Below, piece after piece: positions 1-5,651 of a stretch of 6,415 bases of DNA. Source of the stretch: Acidobacteriaceae bacterium (GTDB lineage Bacteria; Acidobacteriota; Terriglobia; Terriglobales; Acidobacteriaceae); NCBI GenBank assembly GCA_003152795.1, contig PMBA01000416.1:5477-11891 (forward strand), read 5' to 3'. A model generated the notes under the pieces. The model was not told where the DNA came from and ran no database searches. It saw only the letters and a list, made by a program, of their open reading frames with translations. Both the position numbers and the translations under genes were made by a program. The first letter of the stretch is position 1, and each line of letters opens with the position of its first letter.

Positions 1-441
1 GTGCTGGCCCGTTACGACCGCTGGAAAGTGCTGCTCTGGGTGTTGGTAGCCACTTCAACGTTCTGGATCTTCGTCAATCCCCCGTGGAAAGTTGTCGCCG
101 CTCACTATGGCCCGCAGCAGTGGGGTTTCATGCTCGTCTTTTCACTTGTGTCCGTTCTAGGCCCGTTCTCCTGCTACTTCGCCGGCCTGCAGTACCTCGA
201 GCCCACCCGCGCCATCGTAGTCAGTTGTCTGGAACCCGTATTCAGTATCTTGATCGCTGCATTAGTGCTGGGAGAACTGCTAAGGCCGATGCAGACCGTT
301 GGAATCCTTCTCGTGCTGGTAGCGATCGTGCTCATCCAGTTGCCCGAACGTGCCGCTCAAAGCGACGAATTAGTGGTCGATCGAGTGAGGTCGTCATGTG
401 CGCTGCAAAGTCGCGAAGTCGAGCCCCGGAGGGGCGCCTGA
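1..441 (+). CDS. DMT-family (EamA-type) transporter, C-terminal half, partial
   Basis: This inner-membrane protein belongs to the drug/metabolite transporter superfamily, whose members export or import small metabolites; the substrate cannot be read from the sequence. The 146 visible residues contain about four hydrophobic segments (roughly residues 10-27, 42-60, 70-93 and 98-113). The stretch EPVFSILIAALVLGE (about 79-93) is typical of the second EamA repeat, in which a Glu-Pro pair begins a helix ending in Leu-Gly-Glu. Full-length members have two such repeats and about 300 residues, so the first half lies upstream of the window, and the GTG at position 1 is probably an internal valine codon rather than the start. 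The last 30 residues are hydrophilic and poorly family-like. The final six (EPRRGA) and the TGA stop lie in a palindromic repeat, so the original C-terminus was probably changed by repeat insertion. The gene converges on the MFS gene. Confidence 0.85.
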   Translation: MLARYDRWKVLLWVLVATSTFWIFVNPPWKVVAAHYGPQQWGFMLVFSLVSVLGPFSCYFAGLQYLEPTRAIVVSCLEPVFSILIAALVLGELLRPMQTVGILLVLVAIVLIQLPERAAQSDELVVDRVRSSCALQSREVEPRRGA

Positions 442-508
442 AAATAGCCCGGCGCTTCAGCGCCGGGAAGAGTTTGCCGAGAGAAGGCGAGTCCCGGAGG
501 GACACTGA
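420..508. repeat. Composite hairpin repeat block between convergent genes
   Basis: Three hairpins lie in a row. The outer two are near-identical direct copies: GCCCC-GGA-GGGGC (423-435) and GTCCC-GGA-GGGAC (491-503), each preceded by CGA and followed within a few bases by TGA. They differ by a paired change, C-G in the first and T-A in the second, which keeps the stem intact. Between them is a perfect 8-bp stem with a TTCA loop, CCCGGCGC/GCGCCGGG (448-467). No T-tract follows the central hairpin, so it is not a classic intrinsic terminator, although it might still slow polymerase between the two convergent genes. The arrangement resembles REP/BIME-type intergenic repeats. The block overlaps the 3' end of the EamA gene. 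Confidence 0.8.
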
Positions 509-535
509 TGCTGCTCCACAAACCGCCGGCGTCCC

Positions 536-1816
536 CTACTCCAAACTCCGTCCCCTGGTCTCCGGTAACTGCGTCGCCATCAAACTAGCCAGAAAAAAAG
601 CTGCACCACAGAGATAGAAAGCCCAACTTAGTCCCTTGGCCTGCCCCACCCGCCCAATTACATAGGGAGCGATCGAACTCATAGTGCGCGCCCCGTTGTA
701 AGTGAAGCCCAAGGCCCGCGCCCGCAAACGTGTAGGAAATATCTCGCTGCCGATAATGCCCGAGCCAGAGAAGAACCCTGTCCCGAAGAAGGCGACGATC
801 ATGCCCAGCACCAGCAGCACTGCCGGCGAACGCGCCATGGCATAGAGAGGCACCAGTAGCGCGGCGGCAAAGGTGTAGAGCATGAAAGATTTGCGGCGGC
901 CCAAATGATCGGCAACCCACCCAAAGCTGACGTAACCAGGAAACATGCCAAACAGGTTGAGCACGATCAGCAGTGTGGTGGTGCCCATGATGCCCAAGCC
1001 GCGCCCGCCTTGTTCGACGGGTAGCGAAAGATAAGGCGGAATCCAGGTGAACAGTCCCCACCAGGCAAACAAGCCGAAAAAGTTGAGCAGGAGAAGGACG
1101 ATACTGCTCTTGCGATAGGGCGCGCGGAAAAGGGCAAAGAAAGACTCATTCCCCCGTGTCCGAGACCTGCCCTGAGCGAAGTCGAAGGATCCCCCCTGCG
1201 GTTCATGCTTCTGGTGTTCGGTCCACATCTCAGACTCCGGCACGCGATGTCGGATCCAGAGCGTAATCAGCGCCGGCAGAATCCCAACAAAGAACACGTA
1301 CCGCCAGTTCGCGTAGTGCAAGACAATCCCAGACACCAGCGCCGCCAGCGCATACCCGATTGCCCACGAACTCTGCACCACCGACATTGCTTTGGCGCGA
1401 AACTCATCGGGCCAGGTTTCCGCCACCAGAGTCGCCCCCGTGTTCCATTCGCCGCCCATTCCCAGTCCGAGGATGAAGCGAAATACGGCCAGCATCAACA
1501 CGGTTGTAGACAGCCCCGAAGCAAACGAGCAGATCGAATAAGTCAGGATGCTGAGCATCAGCGCCCGCTTGCGTCCAATGCGGTCCGCAAGAAAGCCGAA
1601 GAGCACCCCGCCCATCCCCGACGCCAGCAGAGTCAGCGTGTAGAGCAGGCCCGAGGTCGCCTTCGACATGCCCAGGTCGCGCATCACGCGGGTCAGCACC
1701 AGCGCATACAGCATCGCGTCAAACGCGTCCAGCATCCAGCCCAGCGCAGCCGCCGCCAGCGTGCGGCGTTGCTCACTCGTTGCCTGTCGCAGCAGTCCAA
1801 TCGGCCCAATCGCCAT
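536..1816 (-). CDS. MFS transporter, sugar/aromatic acid/sialate symporter-like
   Basis: This 426-residue inner-membrane protein is a major facilitator superfamily carrier, most like the proton symporters for organic acids and sugar acids (AAHS/SHS type). The substrate is not determinable. Visible marks are an acidic first helix (LGWMLDAFDAMLY, about 26-38), the loop 2-3 signature GFLADRIGRK (74-83), its second-half counterpart FGWVADHLGRRKS (308-320), LGMGGEWNTGATLVAE (about 118-133), and a closing PETRGRSLE. Twelve membrane segments in two halves are plausible. I place the start at ATG 1814-1816 (MAIGPIGLLRQ). An in-frame ATG at 1918 would add 34 residues, but most of that extension is encoded by a dispersed repeat and is not transporter-like. 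No good Shine-Dalgarno is seen at either start. The central cytoplasmic loop (residues about 208-222) carries a repeat-encoded insert, SFDFAQGRSRTRG. The gene lies downstream of ribF on the same strand, 104 bp away, and may be read from it or separately. Confidence 0.9.
   Translation of the reverse strand: MAIGPIGLLRQATSEQRRTLAAAALGWMLDAFDAMLYALVLTRVMRDLGMSKATSGLLYTLTLLASGMGGVLFGFLADRIGRKRALMLSILTYSICSFASGLSTTVLMLAVFRFILGLGMGGEWNTGATLVAETWPDEFRAKAMSVVQSSWAIGYALAALVSGIVLHYANWRYVFFVGILPALITLWIRHRVPESEMWTEHQKHEPQGGSFDFAQGRSRTRGNESFFALFRAPYRKSSIVLLLLNFFGLFAWWGLFTWIPPYLSLPVEQGGRGLGIMGTTTLLIVLNLFGMFPGYVSFGWVADHLGRRKSFMLYTFAAALLVPLYAMARSPAVLLVLGMIVAFFGTGFFSGSGIIGSEIFPTRLRARALGFTYNGARTMSSIAPYVIGRVGQAKGLSWAFYLCGAAFFLASLMATQLPETRGRSLE
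1168..1188 (-). repeat. Dispersed short repeat inserted in frame in the MFS gene
   Basis: The minus strand reads CCTTCGACTTCGCTCAGGGC, which matches the sequence at 1873-1892 on the plus strand (CCTTCGACTTCGCTCGGGGC) at 19 of 20 bases. The two copies are in opposite orientation about 700 bp apart. Here the repeat is translated as SFDFAQG and falls in the hydrophilic loop between the two six-helix halves of the transporter, where an insert is most easily tolerated. The reading frame stays open. From memory, this CCCTGAGCGAAGTCGAAGG motif is a widespread intergenic repeat in several bacterial phyla. Confidence 0.75.
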
Positions 1817-1871
1817 GCGGGGAGCGATTGTATCAGGGCCGGAGCCAGTGCCCGGCAACGATAATGCTGGA

Positions 1872-1893
1872 CCCTTCGACTTCGCTCGGGGCA
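1872..1893 (+). repeat. Second copy of the dispersed short repeat, upstream of the MFS gene
   Basis: This copy lies in the 104-bp gap between the ribF stop (1921) and the MFS start (1816), in the opposite orientation to the copy inside the MFS gene. Read on the minus strand it keeps the frame open and produces an apparent extension (RGVPRAKSKG) in front of the MFS protein. Together with the flanking GC-rich bases it accounts for most of the spacer. Confidence 0.7.
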
Positions 1894-1920
1894 CCCCTCG
1901 AGACCCCGGTCGCTCCATCG

Positions 1921-2862
1921 CTACGACCGGTTCACTCTTCCGAAATATTTCTGCACCTTCGCCACATCCCGCCCGATCTGCTCTTTCAGCGCCTCGACCG
2001 ACGGAAACTTGATCTCATCGCGCAACCGATCCAGAAAATGCAGTTCCACTTCCGTCTCCGCCGAAAGTTCGATCGGGTGAAAATTCAGCAGATGCGTTTC
2101 CACCGCAAAAGAGTCGGCGCCGAACGTGGGCCGGTTTCCAACATTCGTCACCGAATCGAAACACTCCTCGCCAACCCGCGTGCGCGTGATGTACACGCCA
2201 TCCTTGGGCACCAGTTCTTCGTAGCGCGCCAGGTTGATCGTGGGTACCGTGTATTTCGACCCATATCCGCGCCCCCGGCCAGCCGTAGAAAGTATGCTGA
2301 ATGCACGCCCCAGCAGATGTCGCGCCCGGCTCACCCGGCCTTCGGAAAGCAGCTTGCGGATGTGGCTGCTGGAAACGTTTTCCCCTCGCAGCCGCATCTC
2401 GGGATAATCGTGTACCTCAAATCCCATCTCCCGGCCCAGTTCGCGCAGCATATCGATGTTGCCCCCGGCCTTGTGTCCAAAGCGGAAGTTGTAGCCTTCG
2501 TGAACTTCCCGGGCATGCAGGCGCTTCTTCAGAATTTCATGAGCAAACTGGTGCGGCGTCATCAGCGAAAGATCGCGCGAGAAGGGAAGCAGCAGAACCG
2601 CGTCGACGCCCGTAGCTTCCAGCAGGCGTAGCTTTTCCGGAAGCGGAGTCAGCAGTTTCAGGTTGTGATCGGGACGCAGGATGCGAGCGGGGTGCGGCTC
2701 AAACGTGACCACCACGGAATGCGCGTTCCCGGCTTTCGCTCGCCGCACGATTTCGTCGATAACGTGGCGATGAGCGCGATGCACCCCGTCGAAGTTACCC
2801 ACGCTAACGACCGCAGGACCGAAGTCGCGCGGAACATCGTCGAGTTTGTGAAAAGTTTGCAT
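1921..2862 (-). CDS. ribF: Bifunctional riboflavin kinase / FAD synthetase
   Basis: This cytoplasmic enzyme phosphorylates riboflavin to FMN with ATP and then adenylates FMN to FAD. Its 313 residues match the usual length of the family. The N-terminal adenylyltransferase half shows GNFDGVH (22-28) followed by H31, FEPHP (54-58), YNFRFGHKAGGN (124-135) and SSSHIR (164-169), equivalent to the nucleotidyltransferase ISSTxIR signature. The C-terminal kinase half shows GRGYGSKYTVPTIN (197-210), corresponding to the usual GFPTAN metal/ATP motif, then GNRPTF (242-247), and VETHLLNF, whose E255 is the likely catalytic base. Two motifs are slightly unusual: R29-A30 replaces the common Leu-Gly after GVH, and TVPTIN replaces GFPTAN, with Thr208 and Asn210 kept. 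The start ATG fits the family N-terminus; the only ribosome-binding hint is a weak AGG abutting the ATG. The gene follows the PhnP-like gene after 91 bp, most of it a small palindromic element. Confidence 0.96.
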   Translation of the reverse strand: MQTFHKLDDVPRDFGPAVVSVGNFDGVHRAHRHVIDEIVRRAKAGNAHSVVVTFEPHPARILRPDHNLKLLTPLPEKLRLLEATGVDAVLLLPFSRDLSLMTPHQFAHEILKKRLHAREVHEGYNFRFGHKAGGNIDMLRELGREMGFEVHDYPEMRLRGENVSSSHIRKLLSEGRVSRARHLLGRAFSILSTAGRGRGYGSKYTVPTINLARYEELVPKDGVYITRTRVGEECFDSVTNVGNRPTFGADSFAVETHLLNFHPIELSAETEVELHFLDRLRDEIKFPSVEALKEQIGRDVAKVQKYFGRVNRS

Positions 2863-2873
2863 CCTAAATCTTT

Positions 2874-2952
2874 TTCACCGTCGAGACATCGGGAACGCCC
2901 TGGAGAATCTCATTGATAAAAAACTCGGCGACCTCGGCGTCTCGGCGGTGAA
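2874..2952. repeat. 79-bp element with terminal inverted repeats
   Basis: The element begins TTCACCGTCGAGA (2874-2886) and ends TCTCGGCGGTGAA (2940-2952). The second is the reverse complement of the first with one mismatch in 13. The right side also has a CTCGGCG triplication (CTCGGCG, CTCGGCG, CTCGGCGG in 2934-2948). The element fills the gap between the PhnP-like gene (stop 2954) and ribF (start 2862) almost exactly. It encodes no transposase. It looks like a MITE- or REP-type non-autonomous repeat, and its minus-strand transcript could form a long imperfect hairpin between the two genes. Confidence 0.75.
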
Positions 2953-2953
2953 C

Positions 2954-3727
2954 TCAAATTTCAAACTCCAGCTTCATTCCGTCAAACGCCAGCTGCACGC
3001 CAGCCGGCAACGCCGCATTGGTCGCCTCGTGCGGCAGGTCGTGGCAGATGTGCGTGAAAAATGTCCGTTTCGGTTTTACCTCGTCCACGATCCTCAAGGA
3101 CTGCTCGACCGTCGAATGCGTGGGATGTGGCGTGTAGCGCAGCGCGTCCAGAAACAAAATGTCAAGGTCGTGCAGCTTTTCCAGCGTTTCCGCCGGAACC
3201 TCGCTGTGATCGGTCAGGTAGGCGGCCGATCCGAAACGGAAACCCAGGATCGGGGTTTCTCCATGAATCACCCTCAAGGGCTCGAAGCGAGCCCCAAACA
3301 GCTCGACTGGCCCCTCGATCGGATGCAGCTCAACCTGCGGCAGTCCGCCGAACCTGTAGGTGGGTTCAAAAATGTATCGAAACATGTTGCGCAGAAGTTC
3401 ACAGTCTCGCGGCGTGGCATAAAGCGGCAGCTTGCCCGGCTTGTGCCGGTAAGTCAGGGGCCGCAGATCGTCGATGCCGAGGATGTGGTCGGCGTGCGTA
3501 TGTGTGTAAAGCACCGCATCGAGCTGCGTAATGTTTTCCCGTAGCGCCTGTTCGCGAAAATCAGGCGTGCTGTCGATCATCACGTGGCGCCCGTTGTAGC
3601 TGATCAAGACCGAGGGCCTCGTGCGGCGGTCGTGCGCGTCTGGCGAGTGGCACACGGTGCAGTCGCAGCCAATCGTGGGTACGCCCATCGACGTGCCGCT
3701 GCCTAATACCGTCAGAATCGCCTGCAT
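2954..3727 (-). CDS. PhnP-like metallo-beta-lactamase-fold hydrolase
   Basis: This 257-residue, probably cytoplasmic metal-dependent hydrolase is related to PhnP, the phosphoribosyl cyclic phosphodiesterase of phosphonate breakdown. Its true substrate here is unknown. The N-terminus GSGTSMGVPTIGCDCTVC (9-26) has the Cys-x-Cys-x2-Cys pattern (C21, C23, C26) that binds a structural zinc in PhnP. THTHADH (75-81) is the metallo-beta-lactamase metal motif. Further likely ligands or catalytic residues are H155, D173, H201/H204 and H226 in FFTHICHD. The C-terminus LPAGVQLAFDGMKLEF resembles the PhnP end closely. No other phn gene is in the window, so phosphonate metabolism is not supported by context. 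The ATG shares one base with the TGA of the DUF1844 gene, which suggests translational coupling. A general cyclic-nucleotide or phosphodiester hydrolase is equally possible. Confidence 0.9.
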   Translation of the reverse strand: MQAILTVLGSGTSMGVPTIGCDCTVCHSPDAHDRRTRPSVLISYNGRHVMIDSTPDFREQALRENITQLDAVLYTHTHADHILGIDDLRPLTYRHKPGKLPLYATPRDCELLRNMFRYIFEPTYRFGGLPQVELHPIEGPVELFGARFEPLRVIHGETPILGFRFGSAAYLTDHSEVPAETLEKLHDLDILFLDALRYTPHPTHSTVEQSLRIVDEVKPKRTFFTHICHDLPHEATNAALPAGVQLAFDGMKLEFEI

Positions 3728-3729
3728 CA
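3725..3729 (-). promoter_or_regulatory. TGATG stop/start overlap
   Basis: On the minus strand the TGA ending the DUF1844 gene (3729-3727) shares its last A with the ATG of the PhnP-like gene (3727-3725). This arrangement usually means reinitiation by the same ribosome, and it fixes the start of the downstream gene. Confidence 0.85.
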
Positions 3730-4365
3730 GCCGTTGGTTCCTGTGATCGGGCCCGGCGCCTGCGGAGGATGCGCCACAGCGTTGGTCACTTCCACGTAGG
3801 CCATGCGCAGTTCATAAAGGCAGTTCTGCAGGAATCCCTGTTCCTTCGGTGTCAGATTGCCCTTGGTCTTCTCTGCAATCATGCCCAGCGTGTCGATGGT
3901 TTGCCGCGCCCCGATCACGTCCACTCCGGGTTGGCCGCCCTGTTCGTGCATCAGTCCCAGCTGCATCATCGCCGTCATGTAGAGCGAAGCCATGAACCGC
4001 TCAAAACTCATTTCCAGTTCTTTCGCCGAGTGTCCGCTCAGCTCCACTCGCGCATCGAGATCGCGCGACGACTGCCGGTACGCATCGTGCTGTGCCTGCT
4101 GCTCTGAGGCGGTGGGCGGTTCGGGTATATCCGACTCGGGAGCGGGCGCAAACAGTGCTGGTGCCGCTGCCGTCGGCGCGGCCTCTGGGATTGTCGAAAC
4201 CGGCGGTGTTGAAACGTCCGCCGCCGGAGCCGCTGTTGCCGCAGCCGGAGCCGCGACCGGTGTCGGCGCTTGTTCTTCGGTGGAATCGCGAAGTTCTCCG
4301 TCCGAGGTGAACAGGCGCTTGTCGCTTACTTTGAATTCCGTTTCTTCTCTTCTTTTTTGAGCCAT
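3727..4365 (-). CDS. DUF1844 domain protein with Ala/Pro-rich linker
   Basis: This 212-residue protein has no known function. The N-terminus (1-30) is charged (MAQKRREETEFKVSDKRLF). Residues about 33-88 form a low-complexity Ala/Pro/Thr linker that is likely disordered. Residues about 117-197 form the DUF1844 core: SFERFMASLYMTAMMQLG, then a short glycine turn, IDTLGMIAEKTKGNLTPKE and NCLYELRMAYVEV. The core is predicted helical, and its first helix is hydrophobic but too broken to be a clear membrane anchor. There is no signal peptide. The start ATG has an AGG (4374-4376 on the complementary strand) eight bases upstream. The gene sits 51 bp after ygfZ and overlaps the PhnP-like gene by one base, so the three are very likely one transcript. 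The domain identification is from recognised motifs; no function should be assigned. Confidence 0.88.
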   Translation of the reverse strand: MAQKRREETEFKVSDKRLFTSDGELRDSTEEQAPTPVAAPAAATAAPAADVSTPPVSTIPEAAPTAAAPALFAPAPESDIPEPPTASEQQAQHDAYRQSSRDLDARVELSGHSAKELEMSFERFMASLYMTAMMQLGLMHEQGGQPGVDVIGARQTIDTLGMIAEKTKGNLTPKEQGFLQNCLYELRMAYVEVTNAVAHPPQAPGPITGTNG

Positions 4366-4372
4366 ATAATTT

Positions 4373-4378
4373 ACCTGA
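4373..4378 (-). promoter_or_regulatory. Ribosome binding site of the DUF1844 gene
   Basis: The minus strand reads TCAGGT, then AAATTAT, then ATG. The AGG lies eight bases before the start, in an AT-rich stretch that stands out from the GC-rich surroundings. It supports the chosen start. Confidence 0.55.
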
Positions 4379-4396
4379 TTCTCGAAATAGTCGACT

Positions 4397-4418
4397 CTTG
4401 AAATTCTTCTTGAAATTC
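4397..4418 (-). repeat. 10-bp tandem direct repeat at the end of ygfZ
   Basis: GAATTTCAAG occurs twice on the minus strand (4418-4409 and 4406-4397), separated by AA. The first copy overlaps the ygfZ stop codon. The repeat lies in the 51-bp gap before the DUF1844 gene. It may be chance or a small duplication; no function is evident. Confidence 0.5.
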
Positions 4419-5445
4419 ACCCGATCGGAAGCGATGCTGGCTTGAGCTTCGCCGTTCCCGCGCGCAAGTCTTTTCCAGCCGCTTCCCTTCGGAGATAACC
4501 CAATGCGACCGCGCGATCTCCACCGGGCAGCGGCAAAATCGCGCCGCTCGTGATCTCGCCCACTTCTTTTTCGTCCACCCAAATCTTCGCGCCCGGTTCA
4601 GGCAGCGCGCCCTCTACCGTCAACGCCGTGAACTGCCGGTGCACCGCCCCGCGCGAGCGTATGCGCTCCACGATCTCTTGACCCAGATAGCACCCTTTCG
4701 TGAAATTCAACGCCCGTGTCTGTCCCGTCTCCTGCGGCAGATCGCGCTCCCGAATGTCCTCGCCAAATTGCGGGATGCCGCGCGAAATACGGAAAAAATT
4801 CAGCGCCGTCGTTCCCGTTGCCCGCGATCCCGCTTTCATCAGCGCTTCCCCAAGTTCGCCCCCGTGCTCCGGAGCAATCCAGACTTGCCAGGACTCGCGC
4901 GCTTCTTCGCCCGATCGCAGCAGCGTGACCGTCCTCTGCCGCCAGGCTACTTCCGCAAATTGCAGATAGGTGAGATCAGGCACGCCGATACCGGCCCGTT
5001 CGAGAACCCCGCGCGATTCCGGCCCGGTCAGTCCCAGCGCGGTGAGTTTGTCGCTGACGTCTGCAATTTCAACATCGTCGGCGATGATGTAGTGATCGAA
5101 CAACTGCAACACCTTTTCTCGCTGTCCGCCTTCCGTATCCACCAGCAGCGAGTCTCCCCGCTGGAAGACGTAGAGGTCCGCCTGAATCCGCCCCTGCGCG
5201 TTCAGCAGGAAGGCATAGACGCCGTGGCCGGGAGCAAGATCGCGAACGTTGTTTGTGGCCATGCCGTTCAGCCAGCGCACCCGGTCGCCACCAGTCACCG
5301 CGATCTTGGCGCGCCAACTCAGGTCATAGATACCGCAGCCTGCGAGCAAGCTCTGGAACTCGGCGCGAACATCGCCGAAGTCAAGCGCCATGGCCCCGCC
5401 GCCGTACTTGCTCGGGTTCGTCGCTGGAAGCGTCGTCAAAGTCAT
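4417..5445 (-). CDS. ygfZ: YgfZ/GcvT-domain folate-binding protein
   Basis: This cytoplasmic protein has the aminomethyltransferase fold and binds folate. In characterised bacteria YgfZ helps maintain iron-sulfur enzymes, including MiaB-type tRNA thiolation. The diagnostic motif is KGCYLGQEIVER (240-251), including the invariant Cys242, and VTGGDRVRWLNGMATNNV (50-67) is the usual N-terminal folate-domain block. This motif separates it from true GcvT (glycine cleavage T protein), and no other glycine cleavage genes are present. Length (342) is normal for bacterial YgfZ. The chosen ATG at 5445 has AAAGG seven bases upstream. An alternative in-frame ATG at 5391 would remove 18 poorly conserved residues and would leave a leader of about 60 bases after the likely promoter. 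The gene is first in the minus-strand run and divergent from the dehydrogenase gene. Confidence 0.93.
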   Translation of the reverse strand: MTLTTLPATNPSKYGGGAMALDFGDVRAEFQSLLAGCGIYDLSWRAKIAVTGGDRVRWLNGMATNNVRDLAPGHGVYAFLLNAQGRIQADLYVFQRGDSLLVDTEGGQREKVLQLFDHYIIADDVEIADVSDKLTALGLTGPESRGVLERAGIGVPDLTYLQFAEVAWRQRTVTLLRSGEEARESWQVWIAPEHGGELGEALMKAGSRATGTTALNFFRISRGIPQFGEDIRERDLPQETGQTRALNFTKGCYLGQEIVERIRSRGAVHRQFTALTVEGALPEPGAKIWVDEKEVGEITSGAILPLPGGDRAVALGYLRREAAGKDLRAGTAKLKPASLPIG

Positions 5446-5458
5446 AACTCAACCTTTG

Positions 5459-5486
5459 ATTATAACGAAGCCCGTGACCCGGTCGA
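5459..5486 (-). promoter_or_regulatory. Probable sigma-70-type promoter of ygfZ
   Basis: A perfect TATAAT (minus strand, 5464-5459) is preceded by TCGACC (5486-5481) with a 16-bp spacer; the latter matches the TTGACA consensus at four of six bases. Transcription would start near 5452, only about seven bases before the ATG at 5445 and downstream of the AAAGG ribosome site. Either the message is nearly leaderless, the real start is the ATG at 5391, or the -10 match is partly fortuitous. Confidence 0.55.
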
Positions 5487-5502
5487 CCTGCGGCCTCTCA
5501 CC

Positions 5503-5528
5503 GGATCTCTCACGATGCGCAGAGATCC
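5503..5528. promoter_or_regulatory. Perfect 8-bp dyad, possible operator
   Basis: GGATCTCT (5503-5510) and AGAGATCC (5521-5528) are exact inverted arms separated by ten bases, so their centres are 18 bp apart. The dyad lies between the divergent ygfZ and dehydrogenase genes, just upstream of the proposed ygfZ -35 element. The geometry fits a dimeric regulator, but a stem-loop or chance cannot be excluded. No regulator gene is in the window. Confidence 0.4.
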
Positions 5529-5585
5529 CCTGCACAACGCCGCCGTTCCAGGAATGTGAGGAAGATGATTGTGCGGAGAATCAGA

Positions 5586-5635
5586 CGATGGAGAGACGGG
5601 CGCCCTCGCCCGTCCCGCCTCCACATCTTCCATCG
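5586..5635. repeat. Nested palindromic repeat in the divergent intergenic region
   Basis: The outer arms are CGATGGA (5586-5592) and TCCATCG (5629-5635); the inner arms are GACGGGC (5595-5601) and GCCCGTC (5608-5614) with a six-base loop. All arms pair perfectly. The inner hairpin is set asymmetrically, with 14 bases on its right before the outer arm. There is no T-tract, and both flanking genes point away, so it is not a terminator. It resembles a REP-type element, and it sits immediately before the dehydrogenase start. Confidence 0.55.
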
Positions 5636-5651
5636 CGTCCCGAGTTTAACA

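Noticed and set aside
448..467. Intrinsic terminator at the central hairpin
   Set aside because: The stem is strong but neither strand has a following run of T, and it is embedded between repeat copies; a repeat explains it better.
1823..1857. MFS promoter with TACAAT on the minus strand
   Set aside because: The nearest -35-like TTGCCG is 20 bp away and the start would fall about four bases before the ATG; too weak to list.
1780..2631. Open frame of 283 codons on the plus strand
   Set aside because: It lies antisense to ribF and the MFS start, the protein is rich in Arg, His and Pro with no family motifs, and it is explained by the GC-rich third positions of the real genes.
2863..2953. Small gene encoding about 29 residues ending in a TAG just before ribF
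   Set aside because: The peptide is wholly encoded by the inverted-repeat element and has no ATG, so it is not a credible gene.
4417..5445. Glycine cleavage T protein (gcvT)
   Set aside because: The KGCYxGQE motif is specific to YgfZ, and no gcvH or gcvP is nearby.
4639..5559. Open frame of 306 codons on the plus strand
   Set aside because: It is antisense to ygfZ, which carries the diagnostic KGCYLGQE motif; the plus-strand product is a low-information Arg/Pro-rich sequence.
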